From Collimonas arenae (lineage in GTDB: Bacteria > Pseudomonadota > Gammaproteobacteria > Burkholderiales > Burkholderiaceae_D), in the NCBI RefSeq assembly GCF_000786695.1, contig NZ_CP009962.1, forward strand, positions 3,286,001 through 3,350,000: 64,000 nt of DNA. Reading direction: 5' to 3'. A program made the position numbers and the translations under genes. The notes below the pieces were generated by a model. The model ran no database searches, was not told where the DNA came from, and was given only the letters and a program-made list of their open reading frames with translations. Shown here piece after piece: positions 1-8,289 of this stretch (position 1 is its first letter; each line of letters begins with the position of its first letter).

Positions 1-445
1 TTGTCAGTAGCTTGGGTAAATTGACGAGCACGCGAGTATCAGAGAACCGCAGCAGCAGTTTTTGCCCGTCACTAGCTTCAACAAAATGCAAATTTTTCCA
101 TTCGCCTGCAATTTGCTGAGCAGTCTCTTTGCTGGCGACAATGCTTACCATTGGTCGCCCACTACAATGACTAAGCCAACGATAAAATAATTGCTTGGCC
201 GCAGTAACAGATTGTCCTGGCGTATAAAAAGTCAACAGCCACGGTGCGACCCCCTTCAATTCTGTCGTATCCTCGCCGTCATAGCAATTCGTTCCAGTAA
301 TTTGCGGCCCGCCATCCTGTCCATAATCAAATGCTCTGTCGATCAGTAATGACCAGTTCAAATCAGGTCGTTCTTCTATTTGCACCAATAACGCAGTACT
401 TACGTTCTTAAGATTAGTTAGATTTTGTGCATAGTAAGCAGTCAT
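1..445 (-). CDS. DUF4123 domain protein, T6SS effector adaptor (partial)
   Basis: The reading frame opens at an ATG at 445 that overlaps the vgrG stop codon (ATGA) and stays open for 148 codons to the left edge, so the C-terminus is missing. The translation (start MTAYYAQNLTNL) has the style of DUF4123 proteins: an early LLIDRAFDYGQ segment, then GVAPWLLTFY, then a SHCSGRPMVSIVAS stretch. This family, known as Tap or TEC adaptors, loads specific effectors onto the tip of VgrG. Its place directly after vgrG with translational coupling is the classic arrangement. The cognate effector would be expected just beyond the left edge. Family assignment is from memory of the family pattern, not a search. 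Confidence 0.8.
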   Translation of the reverse strand, partial: MTAYYAQNLTNLKNVSTALLVQIEERPDLNWSLLIDRAFDYGQDGGPQITGTNCYDGEDTTELKGVAPWLLTFYTPGQSVTAAKQLFYRWLSHCSGRPMVSIVASKETAQQIAGEWKNLHFVEASDGQKLLLRFSDTRVLVNLPKLLT

Positions 446-2946
446 ATCACAGCCAATCCAGAGCCAGATTTCAGCGCCTTGAGAAGACAGGGAATGCACA
501 CGGTTTTAGGAAGAACTGGCATCGTCGGATTCAAAGTTTGCGGCCCGGTCAGGTTGAAATCACCTTGGTGAATAATTCGCTGACCGCTGGTGAGGTCGGT
601 AATACCGGCCTTATTGATTTTGATGGCAGAGCCACCGGCGCCGATAGTGATTTCTTTGTCGGCCCAGATTTCAATGTTGTCGGTAGTCGAAATCAGCCTC
701 AGCACCTTCTCGGCAATGATGTCCAGGTTGTCGCTCTGTGACTGGATCTCGACCTTGCCCTTAGCCGCAAACAGCTTGATACCGCCGTTATACACAAACA
801 GGCTGAGTTTTTCCTTAATGCTGGCAACCAGGCTCTTGCCGACCGCCAGATTGGTGTCGGTGCCTGAAGACAGCGTGACGTTCTCGCCGCTGTGAATGTG
901 CGCGCTCTTGGGCGTGGTGAGACCGATGCCAGCCGGTGAGGCCACCAGCAGAATCGGTTCCTTGAAACGATTGGCCTGCTGCTGGTTTTCGCCCTCGTAT
1001 TTGTCTTGCGTTGCCTCCGTAAATTCTTGCAGGCTCTTTTGACCGTCCAGGGCTTCGGCGTTTGCTTTTACACTGGTGTCTGATAGCGACTTTGTCAGAT
1101 TCTGGCCGGCTTCCAGTTGCTGATGGGCTTCCCGCACATCCAGTTGCGATCCTTGCGCACCAGGACGGCCGAAAGTGCTGATGTACAATCCTTGATGGGT
1201 AGTAATGGCGCCATAGGCATCTGAATTGAGAGAAAAACCCGAACCATAAAATGCCTGGCGGGTATTGCCTTGCTGCCCGACCAAGTAACCCAGATTGAGC
1301 TGCGCGTTGGTATTGCTGCTATAGAGCTGGACTCGGTTCTGGTTGGTATTGTCGTCCATCACCAGCTGCGTAAATCCACTGCCTTTGTACTCCTTGGATT
1401 TATACCCTGACAGCTTGCCATCGGTATGCCAATTAGGCGTCTGCGCGCCGTTGTAGACGCGGCCTGTGATCAATGGCCGGTCAGCATCGCCACCCAGGAA
1501 GGTGATCACGACTTCCTGGCCTTTGCGCGGCACATTGAGGGCGCCATAACCTTGCCCCGCATTCGGATAGCTGACGCGCACCCAGCAAGACGCTTTTTCA
1601 TCACCCGGATTCAAGCGGTTCCAGGGGAACAAGACCTTGACGCGGTTGAGAGAGTCCGTATAAATCTCTTCACTTTTGGGCCCCACCACCGTGGCGATCT
1701 GCGCATGCATCTCCGGCTTGTGATGCTCAAACGGGCTACGGTATTCCACTGTACGGCGCTGCACCTCGATGCTGTTGGCACAATAGCCGCTTTGTTCGTT
1801 GGTGATCTTGTCGCTGGTCGCGGTCTGTTGCTTGGCGTCGGCGATTTGCTGTTCCAGGCTCCCGGGAAAATGATTGACCGTCGTCGACAGTGGCAGGTTG
1901 TTTTCGATGTACCAATGCAGACCGATGACGATGAACTGGCGATCTTGGTCGGAATCGCGGTCGTGATCCGTATGATCCGCCAGGCTGAACCAGCGACCGA
2001 CGCCGGCGGCGAGACGGGGAACACTCGACCAGGCAAAGTAACGCTTGGCCTGTGACTCCCAGGCCTCCACCTTGATCTTGGCCAGCTTGTCGCCGCGATC
2101 ACGTTCCAGATAGGTGTAGTTACCCGTGTATTCGTAGATTTCCAGCTGATTCGGCACCGCACCGTGACCATCGAGGGTATAGGTGCTGGTGGCTTTATTG
2201 TTGCCGGGAGATTTGTAGTCATAGGTGACGGTCGACAACTGCCGGCTGAGTAGCTTGCGCTGACCGCCCCAGCGGGTGATCTTGTCGACTTCATCGTTGC
2301 TGCCAGCCCGGTGGAAACGGATTTCTTCCGGCGCCAGCGGCTTTAACAGGCGCACCGAATCGGTGATGACCAGCGTATGGCCTGAGCCATCCTGCTTCTG
2401 TTCGTGATAGCTGTACCAACCTTCTTCTTCCATCAGGCGCATCACGAAATTCCAGTCGCTCTCGTATTGCGTGCAATAGGAGCGCGACGGCGCGGGCTGT
2501 GTCAGATCGAAGCGGAAATTGCCGCGTGCCTGCGTATGCTGGTCAAACACGTCGCTGATGATGTCGTCGGCGGTCTTGTCTTGCCAGATGCGGGCATCTT
2601 GCCGGTATTGGAGAAAATGCAGCCAGGAAGAAAACGCCAGCTGATAGACCGTGAACTGGCCGTCGTGACCGAGCATGCCGGCTTGGTGTACATAGCCGTG
2701 CACTGGCAGATAGCTACGTTTGTCGGCTTGCTGGATCCACAACGTCACCGGCTGGGCGATCAACTGCTTGAGTTCGATATCGCTCTGCAGGGACAACACA
2801 TCGAGGGTGTAGGTATAACCGCGGCCTAGACGGTCATGGGCAACTACGCGATGAGGAAGCAGGACGTCAGTACCGAGCGGGGTATCGAGTTTAAGCAGAC
2901 GGCTTTGCTGGCTGACGCCGCCGATTGCACCAAGCAATGTGACCAT
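442..2946 (-). CDS. vgrG: Type VI secretion system tip protein VgrG
   Basis: VgrG is the trimeric spike at the tip of the T6SS tube. The 834-residue product has the expected order: an N-terminal gp27/gp44-like part (start MVTLLGAIGGVSQQSRLL), a gp5-like OB region around residues 410-510 (RVKVLFPWNR, WVRVSYPNAGQGYG, GQEVVITFLGGDADRP), then a DUF2345-type beta-helix extension from about residue 670 with the repetitive GIGLTTPKSAHIHSGENV and IEIWADKEITIGAGGSAI segments. The C-terminal tail of about 40 residues after the helix (VCIPCLLKALKSGSG) may bind the adaptor or effector. It follows hcp by 99 bp and overlaps the DUF4123 gene by 4 bp. No strong Shine-Dalgarno is seen before the ATG. Confidence 0.95.
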   Translation of the reverse strand: MVTLLGAIGGVSQQSRLLKLDTPLGTDVLLPHRVVAHDRLGRGYTYTLDVLSLQSDIELKQLIAQPVTLWIQQADKRSYLPVHGYVHQAGMLGHDGQFTVYQLAFSSWLHFLQYRQDARIWQDKTADDIISDVFDQHTQARGNFRFDLTQPAPSRSYCTQYESDWNFVMRLMEEEGWYSYHEQKQDGSGHTLVITDSVRLLKPLAPEEIRFHRAGSNDEVDKITRWGGQRKLLSRQLSTVTYDYKSPGNNKATSTYTLDGHGAVPNQLEIYEYTGNYTYLERDRGDKLAKIKVEAWESQAKRYFAWSSVPRLAAGVGRWFSLADHTDHDRDSDQDRQFIVIGLHWYIENNLPLSTTVNHFPGSLEQQIADAKQQTATSDKITNEQSGYCANSIEVQRRTVEYRSPFEHHKPEMHAQIATVVGPKSEEIYTDSLNRVKVLFPWNRLNPGDEKASCWVRVSYPNAGQGYGALNVPRKGQEVVITFLGGDADRPLITGRVYNGAQTPNWHTDGKLSGYKSKEYKGSGFTQLVMDDNTNQNRVQLYSSNTNAQLNLGYLVGQQGNTRQAFYGSGFSLNSDAYGAITTHQGLYISTFGRPGAQGSQLDVREAHQQLEAGQNLTKSLSDTSVKANAEALDGQKSLQEFTEATQDKYEGENQQQANRFKEPILLVASPAGIGLTTPKSAHIHSGENVTLSSGTDTNLAVGKSLVASIKEKLSLFVYNGGIKLFAAKGKVEIQSQSDNLDIIAEKVLRLISTTDNIEIWADKEITIGAGGSAIKINKAGITDLTSGQRIIHQGDFNLTGPQTLNPTMPVLPKTVCIPCLLKALKSGSGLAVI

Positions 2947-3045
2947 TGACTACTTTCAATAAGATTCTAGACTGAGCATTCGCGGCAAAAGCAAAAAAGC
3001 CGCAGCACCGAAATGCCGCGACTCTCGTCAGGAATGCAAAAAGAA

Positions 3046-3537
3046 TTATACGACCTTGTTGACAGACAGATCCCAGCCGCCGGAAGTGTTGCCGCCCGAG
3101 CCGCCACCAATTTTTTGCTGTGTGTACTTCCATTTGACTTTGGAATATTTCAGGCTGACGGACTCGCCCAGAACATCGCCTTCCGCAACGGACGGCGTCA
3201 CGTCGGAAATCAGCACGTTGGACAACTCGATTTCAAAATACTTGATGCGATCGCCCTTGCCGTCGGCGCGCAGGAACTCAAATTTGGCACTGTCGATAGT
3301 TTTCCCTGAGGAGCAGTTTTGCAACAGCAGGGGTGTAGCCAGGTCTGCGATCTTAGTAATGACGATATCCTTATGCTCGCAACGTTCAGCTGTATGGCCA
3401 CCGCCTGTCGATGCTGTAGCTGACTTGGGTTGCAGCACTTCCCACTGTACCGACTTGCACTCGATCCAATCTTTGTGCGCGCTGTCAGTAGACTCGCCTT
3501 TGATGCCATTAATTTGCAGATATACGTCGATAGCCAT
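3046..3537 (-). CDS. hcp: Type VI secretion system tube protein Hcp
   Basis: Hcp forms the hexameric rings that stack into the T6SS inner tube and is itself secreted. The 163-residue product has the usual length and opening (MAIDVYLQINGIKGES), an HTAERCEHKDIVITK segment and the C-terminal VSLKYSKVKWKYTQ beta-strand typical of the family. A GGGAG Shine-Dalgarno lies just upstream of the ATG at 3537. The gene leads a minus-strand hcp-vgrG-DUF4123 set. The IS element ending near 3771 lies about 230 bp upstream and separates it from the toxin-like gene, so expression may now depend on sequence between 3538 and 3770 or on the element. No T6SS sheath or baseplate genes are seen here, so this is an orphan satellite cluster. 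Confidence 0.93.
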   Translation of the reverse strand: MAIDVYLQINGIKGESTDSAHKDWIECKSVQWEVLQPKSATASTGGGHTAERCEHKDIVITKIADLATPLLLQNCSSGKTIDSAKFEFLRADGKGDRIKYFEIELSNVLISDVTPSVAEGDVLGESVSLKYSKVKWKYTQQKIGGGSGGNTSGGWDLSVNKVV

Positions 3538-3770
3538 GGTAGTACTCCCCTATTTATGAATGGTTATGATTGCATCTCGCTCTGTTCGCAAGCCGACAAT
3601 GACGCGTAAATGCTCATACGATTTTTAACATGCCAGTGTAGTGCAAAACAAACATCCACCGTACCTGTCAATTTTGTCAGGTGGCAGCATCATTTAAATC
3701 GACGAACCCGTATTTCTGGAGAAAATAAAGCTAAAGAAAATTGAACAGATGGTTCTGTCTGCTAACTAAG

Positions 3771-3872
3771 TGACCCTGTACCCGAATTAGTCCCGATCAG
3801 AAGTAGAGATTTCCGACGTTTTGACCCTGTACCCGAATTAGTCCCGATCAGAAGTAGAGATTTCCGACGTTT
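3771..3872. repeat. 51-bp tandem duplication of the IS left end
   Basis: Two head-to-tail copies of the same 51-bp sequence lie at 3771-3821 and 3822-3872, each starting TGACCCTGTACCCGAATTAG. The inner copy carries the native orfB stop codon and inverted repeat; the outer copy looks like an added end. The copies appear identical by eye, which suggests a recent event such as slippage or one-sided transposition. Confidence 0.88.
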
Positions 3873-4635
3873 TTGTTTGCCCAGAAATGACGCTATCCCT
3901 TGCCATCTGGGCATACTCTGCGGGTGTTGCCCATTGTAATGCAGAGTGGGGTCTGCTCTCGTTATACTCCTTGCGCCAGGCTTCAATTTTTTGTTTTGCA
4001 TCGTCCAACGACATGAACCAGTGCTCGTTCAGGCATTCCTGCCGCAGGCGGCCGTTGAAGCTTTCACACTTGGCATTATCGGTCGGCCGCCCAGGCCGAC
4101 TGAAATCCAGCTCGACACCACGCTCATAGGCCCAGCGATCCATCACTTTCGAAATGAATTCCGATCCATTATCCGATTTGATCGTCTCAGGTAATCCCCT
4201 GGTAGCGGCAATCTGGTTCAGCGTCATGGCAACATTCTCTCCCTTTAGGCTTTGCCCGACCTCAATCGCCAAGCACTCACGCGTATGGTTATCGACGACC
4301 GTCAGCATACGGAGTCTTCTGCCGTCAAATAGAGCGTCGGCTACAAAATCCATGCTCCATATTTGATTCATGGCCGTCACCAGACTCTTTGGCTGCCTTA
4401 GTCGCGCTGTCCGATTACGGCGGGGGCGTTTGAGGCGTAGCGACAGCCCTTGTTCGCGATATAACCGATAGACGCGTTTGACATTGTCTTGCCAGCCTTC
4501 CCGTTTCAACATCACATGCACTCGACGATAGCCATAGTGAATGCGTGTTGCCGTTATTTCCCTAATACGCATTGTCAAGGCAGATGAATCACGCGCCACG
4601 GACTGGTACCGATACAACGCCCGAGACGTACGCAA
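3838..4635 (-). CDS. IS3-family transposase OrfB (DDE catalytic part)
   Basis: This is the integrase-core half of the transposase, made as an OrfAB fusion by a -1 frameshift. The catalytic triad is visible: D in WSMDFVADALF, D in IKSDNGSEF and E in NAKCESFNGRLRQE. The upstream HTH_21-like region (RIHYGYRRVHVMLKREGW) is also present. The frame stays open upstream of the nominal TTG at 4635 as far as the orfA overlap, with residues ALKPSRRRTLIDELCDRYRA, so OrfB really begins at the frameshift site near 4719. The frame is intact, so the element may still be active. It ends at 3838, inside the inner copy of the duplicated left end. Confidence 0.93.
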   Translation of the reverse strand: MRTSRALYRYQSVARDSSALTMRIREITATRIHYGYRRVHVMLKREGWQDNVKRVYRLYREQGLSLRLKRPRRNRTARLRQPKSLVTAMNQIWSMDFVADALFDGRRLRMLTVVDNHTRECLAIEVGQSLKGENVAMTLNQIAATRGLPETIKSDNGSEFISKVMDRWAYERGVELDFSRPGRPTDNAKCESFNGRLRQECLNEHWFMSLDDAKQKIEAWRKEYNESRPHSALQWATPAEYAQMARDSVISGQTKTSEISTSDRD

Positions 4636-4712
4636 CAGTGCACAGACTTTCGTCAGGCTGGCCCGGTAACGGTCGCATAATTCATCGATCAGCGTACGGC
4701 GACGGGAAGGCT

Positions 4713-4979
4713 TCAGAGCTTTTTTGACAGAACATCCTGAAGCATGACTTTGTCCAGACTCAGATCTGCAACCAGCTTCTTGAGCTTCGTGTTCTCTTCT
4801 TCCAACTGACGAAGCCGTCGTAGCTCGGAAGGCCCTAGGCCACCATACTTCTTCTTCCAGTTGTAAAACGTCGCCTCAGATATCCCAAGCTTGCGGCATA
4901 CCTCATCGACCGTCGTTCCCAATTCCGCCTGCTTCAGTGCAAACGCAATCTGCTGTTCTGTAAATTTGCTTCTCTTCAC
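4713..4979 (-). CDS. IS3-family transposase OrfA
   Basis: This 88-residue helix-turn-helix protein opens MKRSKFTEQQIAFALKQAEL, has the HTH segment VDEVCRKLGISEATFYNWKK at about residues 24-43, and ends in a leucine-zipper-like coiled coil (LRRLRQLEEENTKLKKLVAD). This is typical of IS407-group OrfA, which binds the terminal repeats and, when fused to OrfB by frameshifting, makes the active transposase. The product is full length and undamaged. Confidence 0.92.
   Translation of the reverse strand: MKRSKFTEQQIAFALKQAELGTTVDEVCRKLGISEATFYNWKKKYGGLGPSELRRLRQLEEENTKLKKLVADLSLDKVMLQDVLSKKL
4719..4725 (-). promoter_or_regulatory. Programmed -1 frameshift heptamer A-AAA-AAG
   Basis: On the minus strand the orfA codons TCA AAA AAG contain the canonical slippery heptamer A AAA AAG, four codons before the orfA TGA at 4713. 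Slipping back one base continues in the orfB frame with residues KKALKPSRRR, which is uninterrupted to the end of orfB. This is the known OrfAB fusion mechanism for IS3-family elements. Confidence 0.85.
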
Positions 4980-5041
4980 GGCTACTCTCCTGTCTATTGT
5001 CAGAAAATTATGCCGGATTCTTTACTTTTAATCGGGACTGT

Positions 5042-6041
5042 TTATTGGGACAGGGTCACTCTAAAGTGCACTTCTGTTTTCGCTTGCGCGCTGTTCTTTG
5101 GCTGCGCGGCTGCAGCGACCTGCTTAACATACTCTTCGCCGATTTTCTTTTGCATTTCAGTCGTGCCCAGGCGCTCAGTCATAGAAGCTCCTGGAATCGC
5201 CGTCTCACCGTAACCTATTTTTCCATTGATGCCACTCCACCCGCTTTGCTTGACTTCGACCTCAATGGTTTTCCCATCTGCCATAGCAATGGTGCGCTTT
5301 CCTCCACCGGCCTTATACAGACGATCAACCATTTCGACAATCTGATCTTCGAAGAAAGCGTGAATGACAGCTTGCTTGCCACCACCTCTGAGAAATTGCC
5401 CCGGGATATCTTTCCCAAATTGTTCCGAAACCTTGCTAACGCACGCCGGAATTTCTACACCTTCTGGGATGCGAACAATTGATAGCCAGCCATTTCGGTT
5501 CCATTCGTCAAGCACACCATATTCTTGCCGCCACTCTTCGGCTGTTTTTGGAGGTACCCCGCGCCCCCAAAATGGTCCTATTGGATTAGTTTCCCTGACT
5601 TCGAATCCATGTGTTGTCCCATGGGTTCCAAAAGCCCTAAACAGGGTTTCTTCCTTAAGCATCTTATTTTCAATTGGCCCTGTAGATGCGGCGATCCTCG
5701 GATAATAACTAATACCAGTGACCGGATCAGTAGTAACGTTTTTTTTCAGATCGGGAAAACCGGCTTCATGCTTATAAATTTTATCGACGAGATTGGTATT
5801 TAGAGGATCTGAATCGCCACCAGTTTGCTAGACGCTCACCAGTTGTTCGAAATACTGCTTTTCGTAGTTCATCGGCGACAGCCTGTACCGCATCTGCGAT
5901 AAATTCACTTCCCTGTACACGGTGCACGTCGGCCAGTTCAAAACCTGCGCGGCTATCGGTATTAATGGGTGCATTGGCAGGTGTTCTTTTTGCCGCGGAT
6001 TCTGCTCCAATGTTTCTCAAGCAATTGGCAGGTAAAATTGG
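5042..6041 (-). pseudogene. Damaged toxin-like gene, putative T6SS effector (ART/NADase-like)
   Basis: Two minus-strand frames read as pieces of one protein. The first is open from 6041 and runs through INTDSRAGFELADVHRVQG to LANW near 5815; the second picks up GDSDPLNTNLVDKIYK and continues to the end. Removing one base near 5815-5822 (reading LANGGDSDP) would join them, so a one-base frameshift is likely. The second part has LFRAFG, NPIGPFWGRG, VLDEWN, VRIPEGVEI and a GGGKQAVIHAF segment, an order that recalls ADP-ribosyltransferase or NAD-degrading toxin domains; this resemblance is my inference. The IS right end replaces the last residues (EVHFRVTLSQ); rejoining the flanks would give EVHFS and stop. 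No convincing start or N-terminal domain is seen upstream of 6041. Confidence 0.55.
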
Positions 6042-6264
6042 TCATAAGTCGACACATCGTTGATCTAGTATTCCATCGGATACAGTCCAACCATATGCGA
6101 CGCTGCTTTTTTTGTTTCGGAAGACGCCAGGCGCGGATGAATCGATGAAAGCAAGACTATATGGAGCCAGTGGCCGGGACCCTCGCAAGAGCCTCTCTAC
6201 GACACCCAGTCCCGTATTTCATTGTCCCGTTCCCTGCAGTCATAGTTGGACGAGGCACACACCC
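6042..6264. other. Non-coding or decayed stretch
   Basis: No reading frame here is convincing on either strand. It may hold decayed upstream sequence of the toxin-like gene; a 27-codon frame starting with the ATG at 6045 (minus strand) overlaps the pseudogene and soon stops. Confidence 0.4.
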
Positions 6265-6486
6265 TCAACCGGCAGAATGAGCCTCAAACATCTTAAGCAA
6301 TTGGTTTTCTCCATCGGCCTCCGCCTCACCGACCGTAACGAAAGTTGCAGGGGAAACCTCTTTGGACTGGATGATGTGACCATCGCGGTGTTCGGTCGTT
6401 ACAATTGTCCAAGAAAAACTATTTTCGTCACTAGGAACAATCTGCAACGACAACATGTACTCGTCATTGCCATGAGTCAAGGCCAT
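6265..6486 (-). CDS. Small hypothetical protein, 73 aa
   Basis: I do not recognise the family. The start at 6486 (MALTHGNDEY) is chosen because GGAGGGTGAG lies immediately upstream at good spacing; an earlier ATG six codons upstream would place this ribosome site inside the gene. The product is soluble and acidic with alternating hydrophobic residues (YMLSLQIVPSDENSFSWTIV) suggesting a small beta-rich fold, and ends in a short helix (GENQLLKMFEAHSAG). There is no signal peptide or membrane segment. It lies alone between the toxin remnant and the envelope-protein genes. An immunity-type or stress role cannot be told from sequence. Confidence 0.6.
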   Translation of the reverse strand: MALTHGNDEYMLSLQIVPSDENSFSWTIVTTEHRDGHIIQSKEVSPATFVTVGEAEADGENQLLKMFEAHSAG

Positions 6487-6929
6487 CTCACCCTCCAAGA
6501 ACATAACTGAACCCTAGTATGACTGTACCGAGTATCTGCGGTTCCAAACCGGATGATCGCGTACTGCCTGTCGTACGACCACAAAAATCGGCAGCGTGAC
6601 TAAAAGACACGACGTCGTAGCGCATCATCTCTGGCATACCTGCTTTCAGGACAGCGTACCGCGCAGAACCTCACTACGGCGATCACGCTGAAATTGCTTG
6701 CGGATTTCTTTACATTGCAACGTGCTTTGATGGTTGCTATGCATATGCAGGACGACTATCCGGAGGATCATCACTCGGCCAGGGGATAGCTTTGAGACTT
6801 CACAGGCTTGCCTTGCGCCTTTGTAAAGATCCTCCGTTTCACCGTCGGAAATCCCGTCCGGGATTGCACTAAGCAGACCCACGAACGAAATTTCGTCAGG
6901 CAAAACATTCAGGTAAGTCGGGCTTGCAT
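6487..6929. other. Intergenic region without a supported gene
   Basis: I see no gene with convincing codon use here. A minus-strand frame (6646-7080) begins inside the next gene out of frame and has no ribosome site. The region may hold the promoter for the 73-aa gene. Confidence 0.4.
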
Positions 6930-7472
6930 CTAACTTGCGCGCCAAACGAAAACCATTGACTGCATGCTTCGTAAGCCCGGTATCTGAGCTGTTTTTGTTT
7001 GCGTGTCGTCGCCCACTGCTGCACGAATGCGATAGGTGCCCGCATGCGGGAATTTGACCAGCAGGATTGGTCCGTCGCACGTCGTTTGCAATGTCGCTTT
7101 TCCATCGCCACTCGAAATATTCACATTGATATCAGCCAGATAGCTGCCATTGCGAGTGGAAAAAGTAGACATCAAGTCATACTTTTTTGCCATTCGTTTC
7201 ATGGACGTTGATTCATCCAGGCCCACGCCGCCGCATACATAGGTAAACCCGTTCTGGGATTGGGGCTGTGCGTGGATTGCAAGGGAGCCCGCCGGTTCTC
7301 GGAATTGCGATTCAGGCTGGGTTGGAGTTTGTGGCTCAGCCTGCACCGGTGGTTGCAGTGGAGGTTGCAATTGCGGCTGCATTTCGGCAGGCAACTCAGG
7401 CGGGGTCGGAGATTGTGCCAGCGCAGAAAAAGAAATACTCAACATCGCCAGCAAGATAGTGGTCGCTTTCAT
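6930..7472 (-). CDS. Secreted carboxypeptidase-regulatory-like protein, 180 aa
   Basis: The product has a clear signal peptide (MKATTILLAMLSISFSALAQ), a proline/glutamine-rich linker (about residues 22-55), and a small domain with FTYVCGGVGLDESTSMKRMA, YDLMSTFSTRNGSYLADINV and LQTTCDGPILLVKFPHAGTY segments. These match a family of short periplasmic proteins annotated as carboxypeptidase regulatory-like; the two cysteines could pair. It ends in MVFVWRAS, as family members usually end in a hydrophobic W-containing strand, so it appears complete. An AGGAGG ribosome site precedes the ATG at 7472. The function is unknown; a periplasmic structural or binding role is an inference. Confidence 0.78.
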   Translation of the reverse strand: MKATTILLAMLSISFSALAQSPTPPELPAEMQPQLQPPLQPPVQAEPQTPTQPESQFREPAGSLAIHAQPQSQNGFTYVCGGVGLDESTSMKRMAKKYDLMSTFSTRNGSYLADINVNISSGDGKATLQTTCDGPILLVKFPHAGTYRIRAAVGDDTQTKTAQIPGLRSMQSMVFVWRAS

Positions 7473-7607
7473 TGGTAAAGCCTCCTATAACATCTTGTCT
7501 GCTTACGATTGACACGCCCATTCATCAGTACTTATTTCCCGATGACTATCCCTAACTTGTTGGTTATTTTTTGCGGGGTTGAATCACGCTGAATGGGCGT
7601 CATCAGA

Positions 7608-7874
7608 TTAATAAGAAGCGCTCCCACTGGCGCCGCTTGCCGCGCCGGGTGCCTTGGTCGTCCCGCCGCTCGTATCGGGCGTAGCAGGAGCGGTTGTAGC
7701 AGCTGCCGGTGGCGTGCTGGCTGACGGAGGAGTCGGTGCAGGAGCGACTGGCGAAGCCTGTGGGGATGGGGCTTGCATCGGTGTCGCCGGCGTCGACATC
7801 TCATCGGCTTTCTTGCATCCGGTCAAGAGCGTACTAGCAATAGCTGCGGCAAGAAATACATGTTTGCTTAACAT
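7608..7874 (-). CDS. Small Pro/Ala/Thr-rich lipoprotein
   Basis: The start at 7874 (MLSKHVFLAAAIASTLLTGC) is chosen from the GGAGG ribosome site five bases upstream. The lipobox is LLTGC with the modified cysteine at residue 20, followed by KK. The remaining 68 residues are low-complexity Pro, Ala, Thr and Ser (ATPMQAPSPQASPVAPAP), with no folded domain visible, so it is probably an extended outer-membrane- or peptidoglycan-facing tether. I do not recognise a specific function. It belongs to a run of small envelope genes on the same strand. Confidence 0.7.
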   Translation of the reverse strand: MLSKHVFLAAAIASTLLTGCKKADEMSTPATPMQAPSPQASPVAPAPTPPSASTPPAAATTAPATPDTSGGTTKAPGAASGASGSASY

Positions 7875-7956
7875 ATTGCCTCCATAAAGCTTGGTTGACG
7901 TATTGCATATCAAAAGTGCTCTTCTTCATTTTTTCATCAATGCTTTCTACCTCCTA

Positions 7957-8289
7957 TCAAGGATTCCCTGTTACTTTGATGTCGTTATTGACCGCCTTGA
8001 CACCGTCGGTGCCACGCGCAATGGCAGCCACCTTGTCGGCCTCTTCCTTAGTGGCGACGCTACCGCTTAGCGTCACGACACCATTGTTATCCGTATCAAT
8101 TTTTATATCAGTTGCAAAGGCCAGCTTCTCTGCGGTCAGCTTGCTCTTTATTTTTGTTGTGATGATCGAATCCTTGACTATCGTCACGGGTTTTGCCGGA
8201 GTCGTCGAATAATCGGCGGCGTAGGTCGCAACAGGTACCAGCAATGCGGCGATAACGAAGAAACAGATTGATGTTGATTTGACTGTCAT
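7957..8289 (-). CDS. BON domain periplasmic protein (OsmY-like)
   Basis: The 110-residue product has a signal peptide (MTVKSTSICFFVIAALLVPVATYAA) and one BON domain: SIITTKIKSKLTAE, then VVTLSGSVATKEEADKVAAI, then GVKAVNNDIKV. BON domains bind phospholipid and are found in OsmY and related envelope-stress proteins. E. coli OsmY has two such domains; this protein has one. Neighbouring genes encode a glycine-zipper lipoprotein and another small lipoprotein, consistent with an envelope-stress group, though each has its own spacing and may be separately transcribed. Confidence 0.9.
   Translation of the reverse strand: MTVKSTSICFFVIAALLVPVATYAADYSTTPAKPVTIVKDSIITTKIKSKLTAEKLAFATDIKIDTDNNGVVTLSGSVATKEEADKVAAIARGTDGVKAVNNDIKVTGNP

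Larger units (their letters stand above)
3771..5058 (-). mobile_element. IS3-family (IS407 group) insertion sequence
   Basis: The terminal inverted repeats begin TGACCCTGTA at 3771 and, on the other strand, TGACCCTGTC from 5058; both continue to a shared TCCCGAT. Inside are orfA and orfB of an IS407-group IS3 element on the minus strand with a frameshift signal between them. The span is 1288 bp, but 51 bp of this is a tandem copy of the left end, leaving about 1237 bp, close to the usual size for this group. CTAA at 3766-3769 and at 5061-5064 is a candidate 4-bp target duplication, although the fit to the repeat ends is off by a base. The element sits at the extreme 3' end of the toxin-like gene. 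Confidence 0.9.

Noticed and set aside
427..2829. Several plus-strand frames (427-741, 590-895, 1426-2055, 2404-2829) opposite vgrG
   Set aside because: They are antisense shadows of a strong VgrG gene, with no ribosome sites and unnatural residue composition.
6646..7080. Minus-strand frame of 144 codons overlapping the secreted 180-aa protein gene
   Set aside because: It begins inside a gene with a clear signal peptide and natural end, has no ribosome site, and its residues look random.
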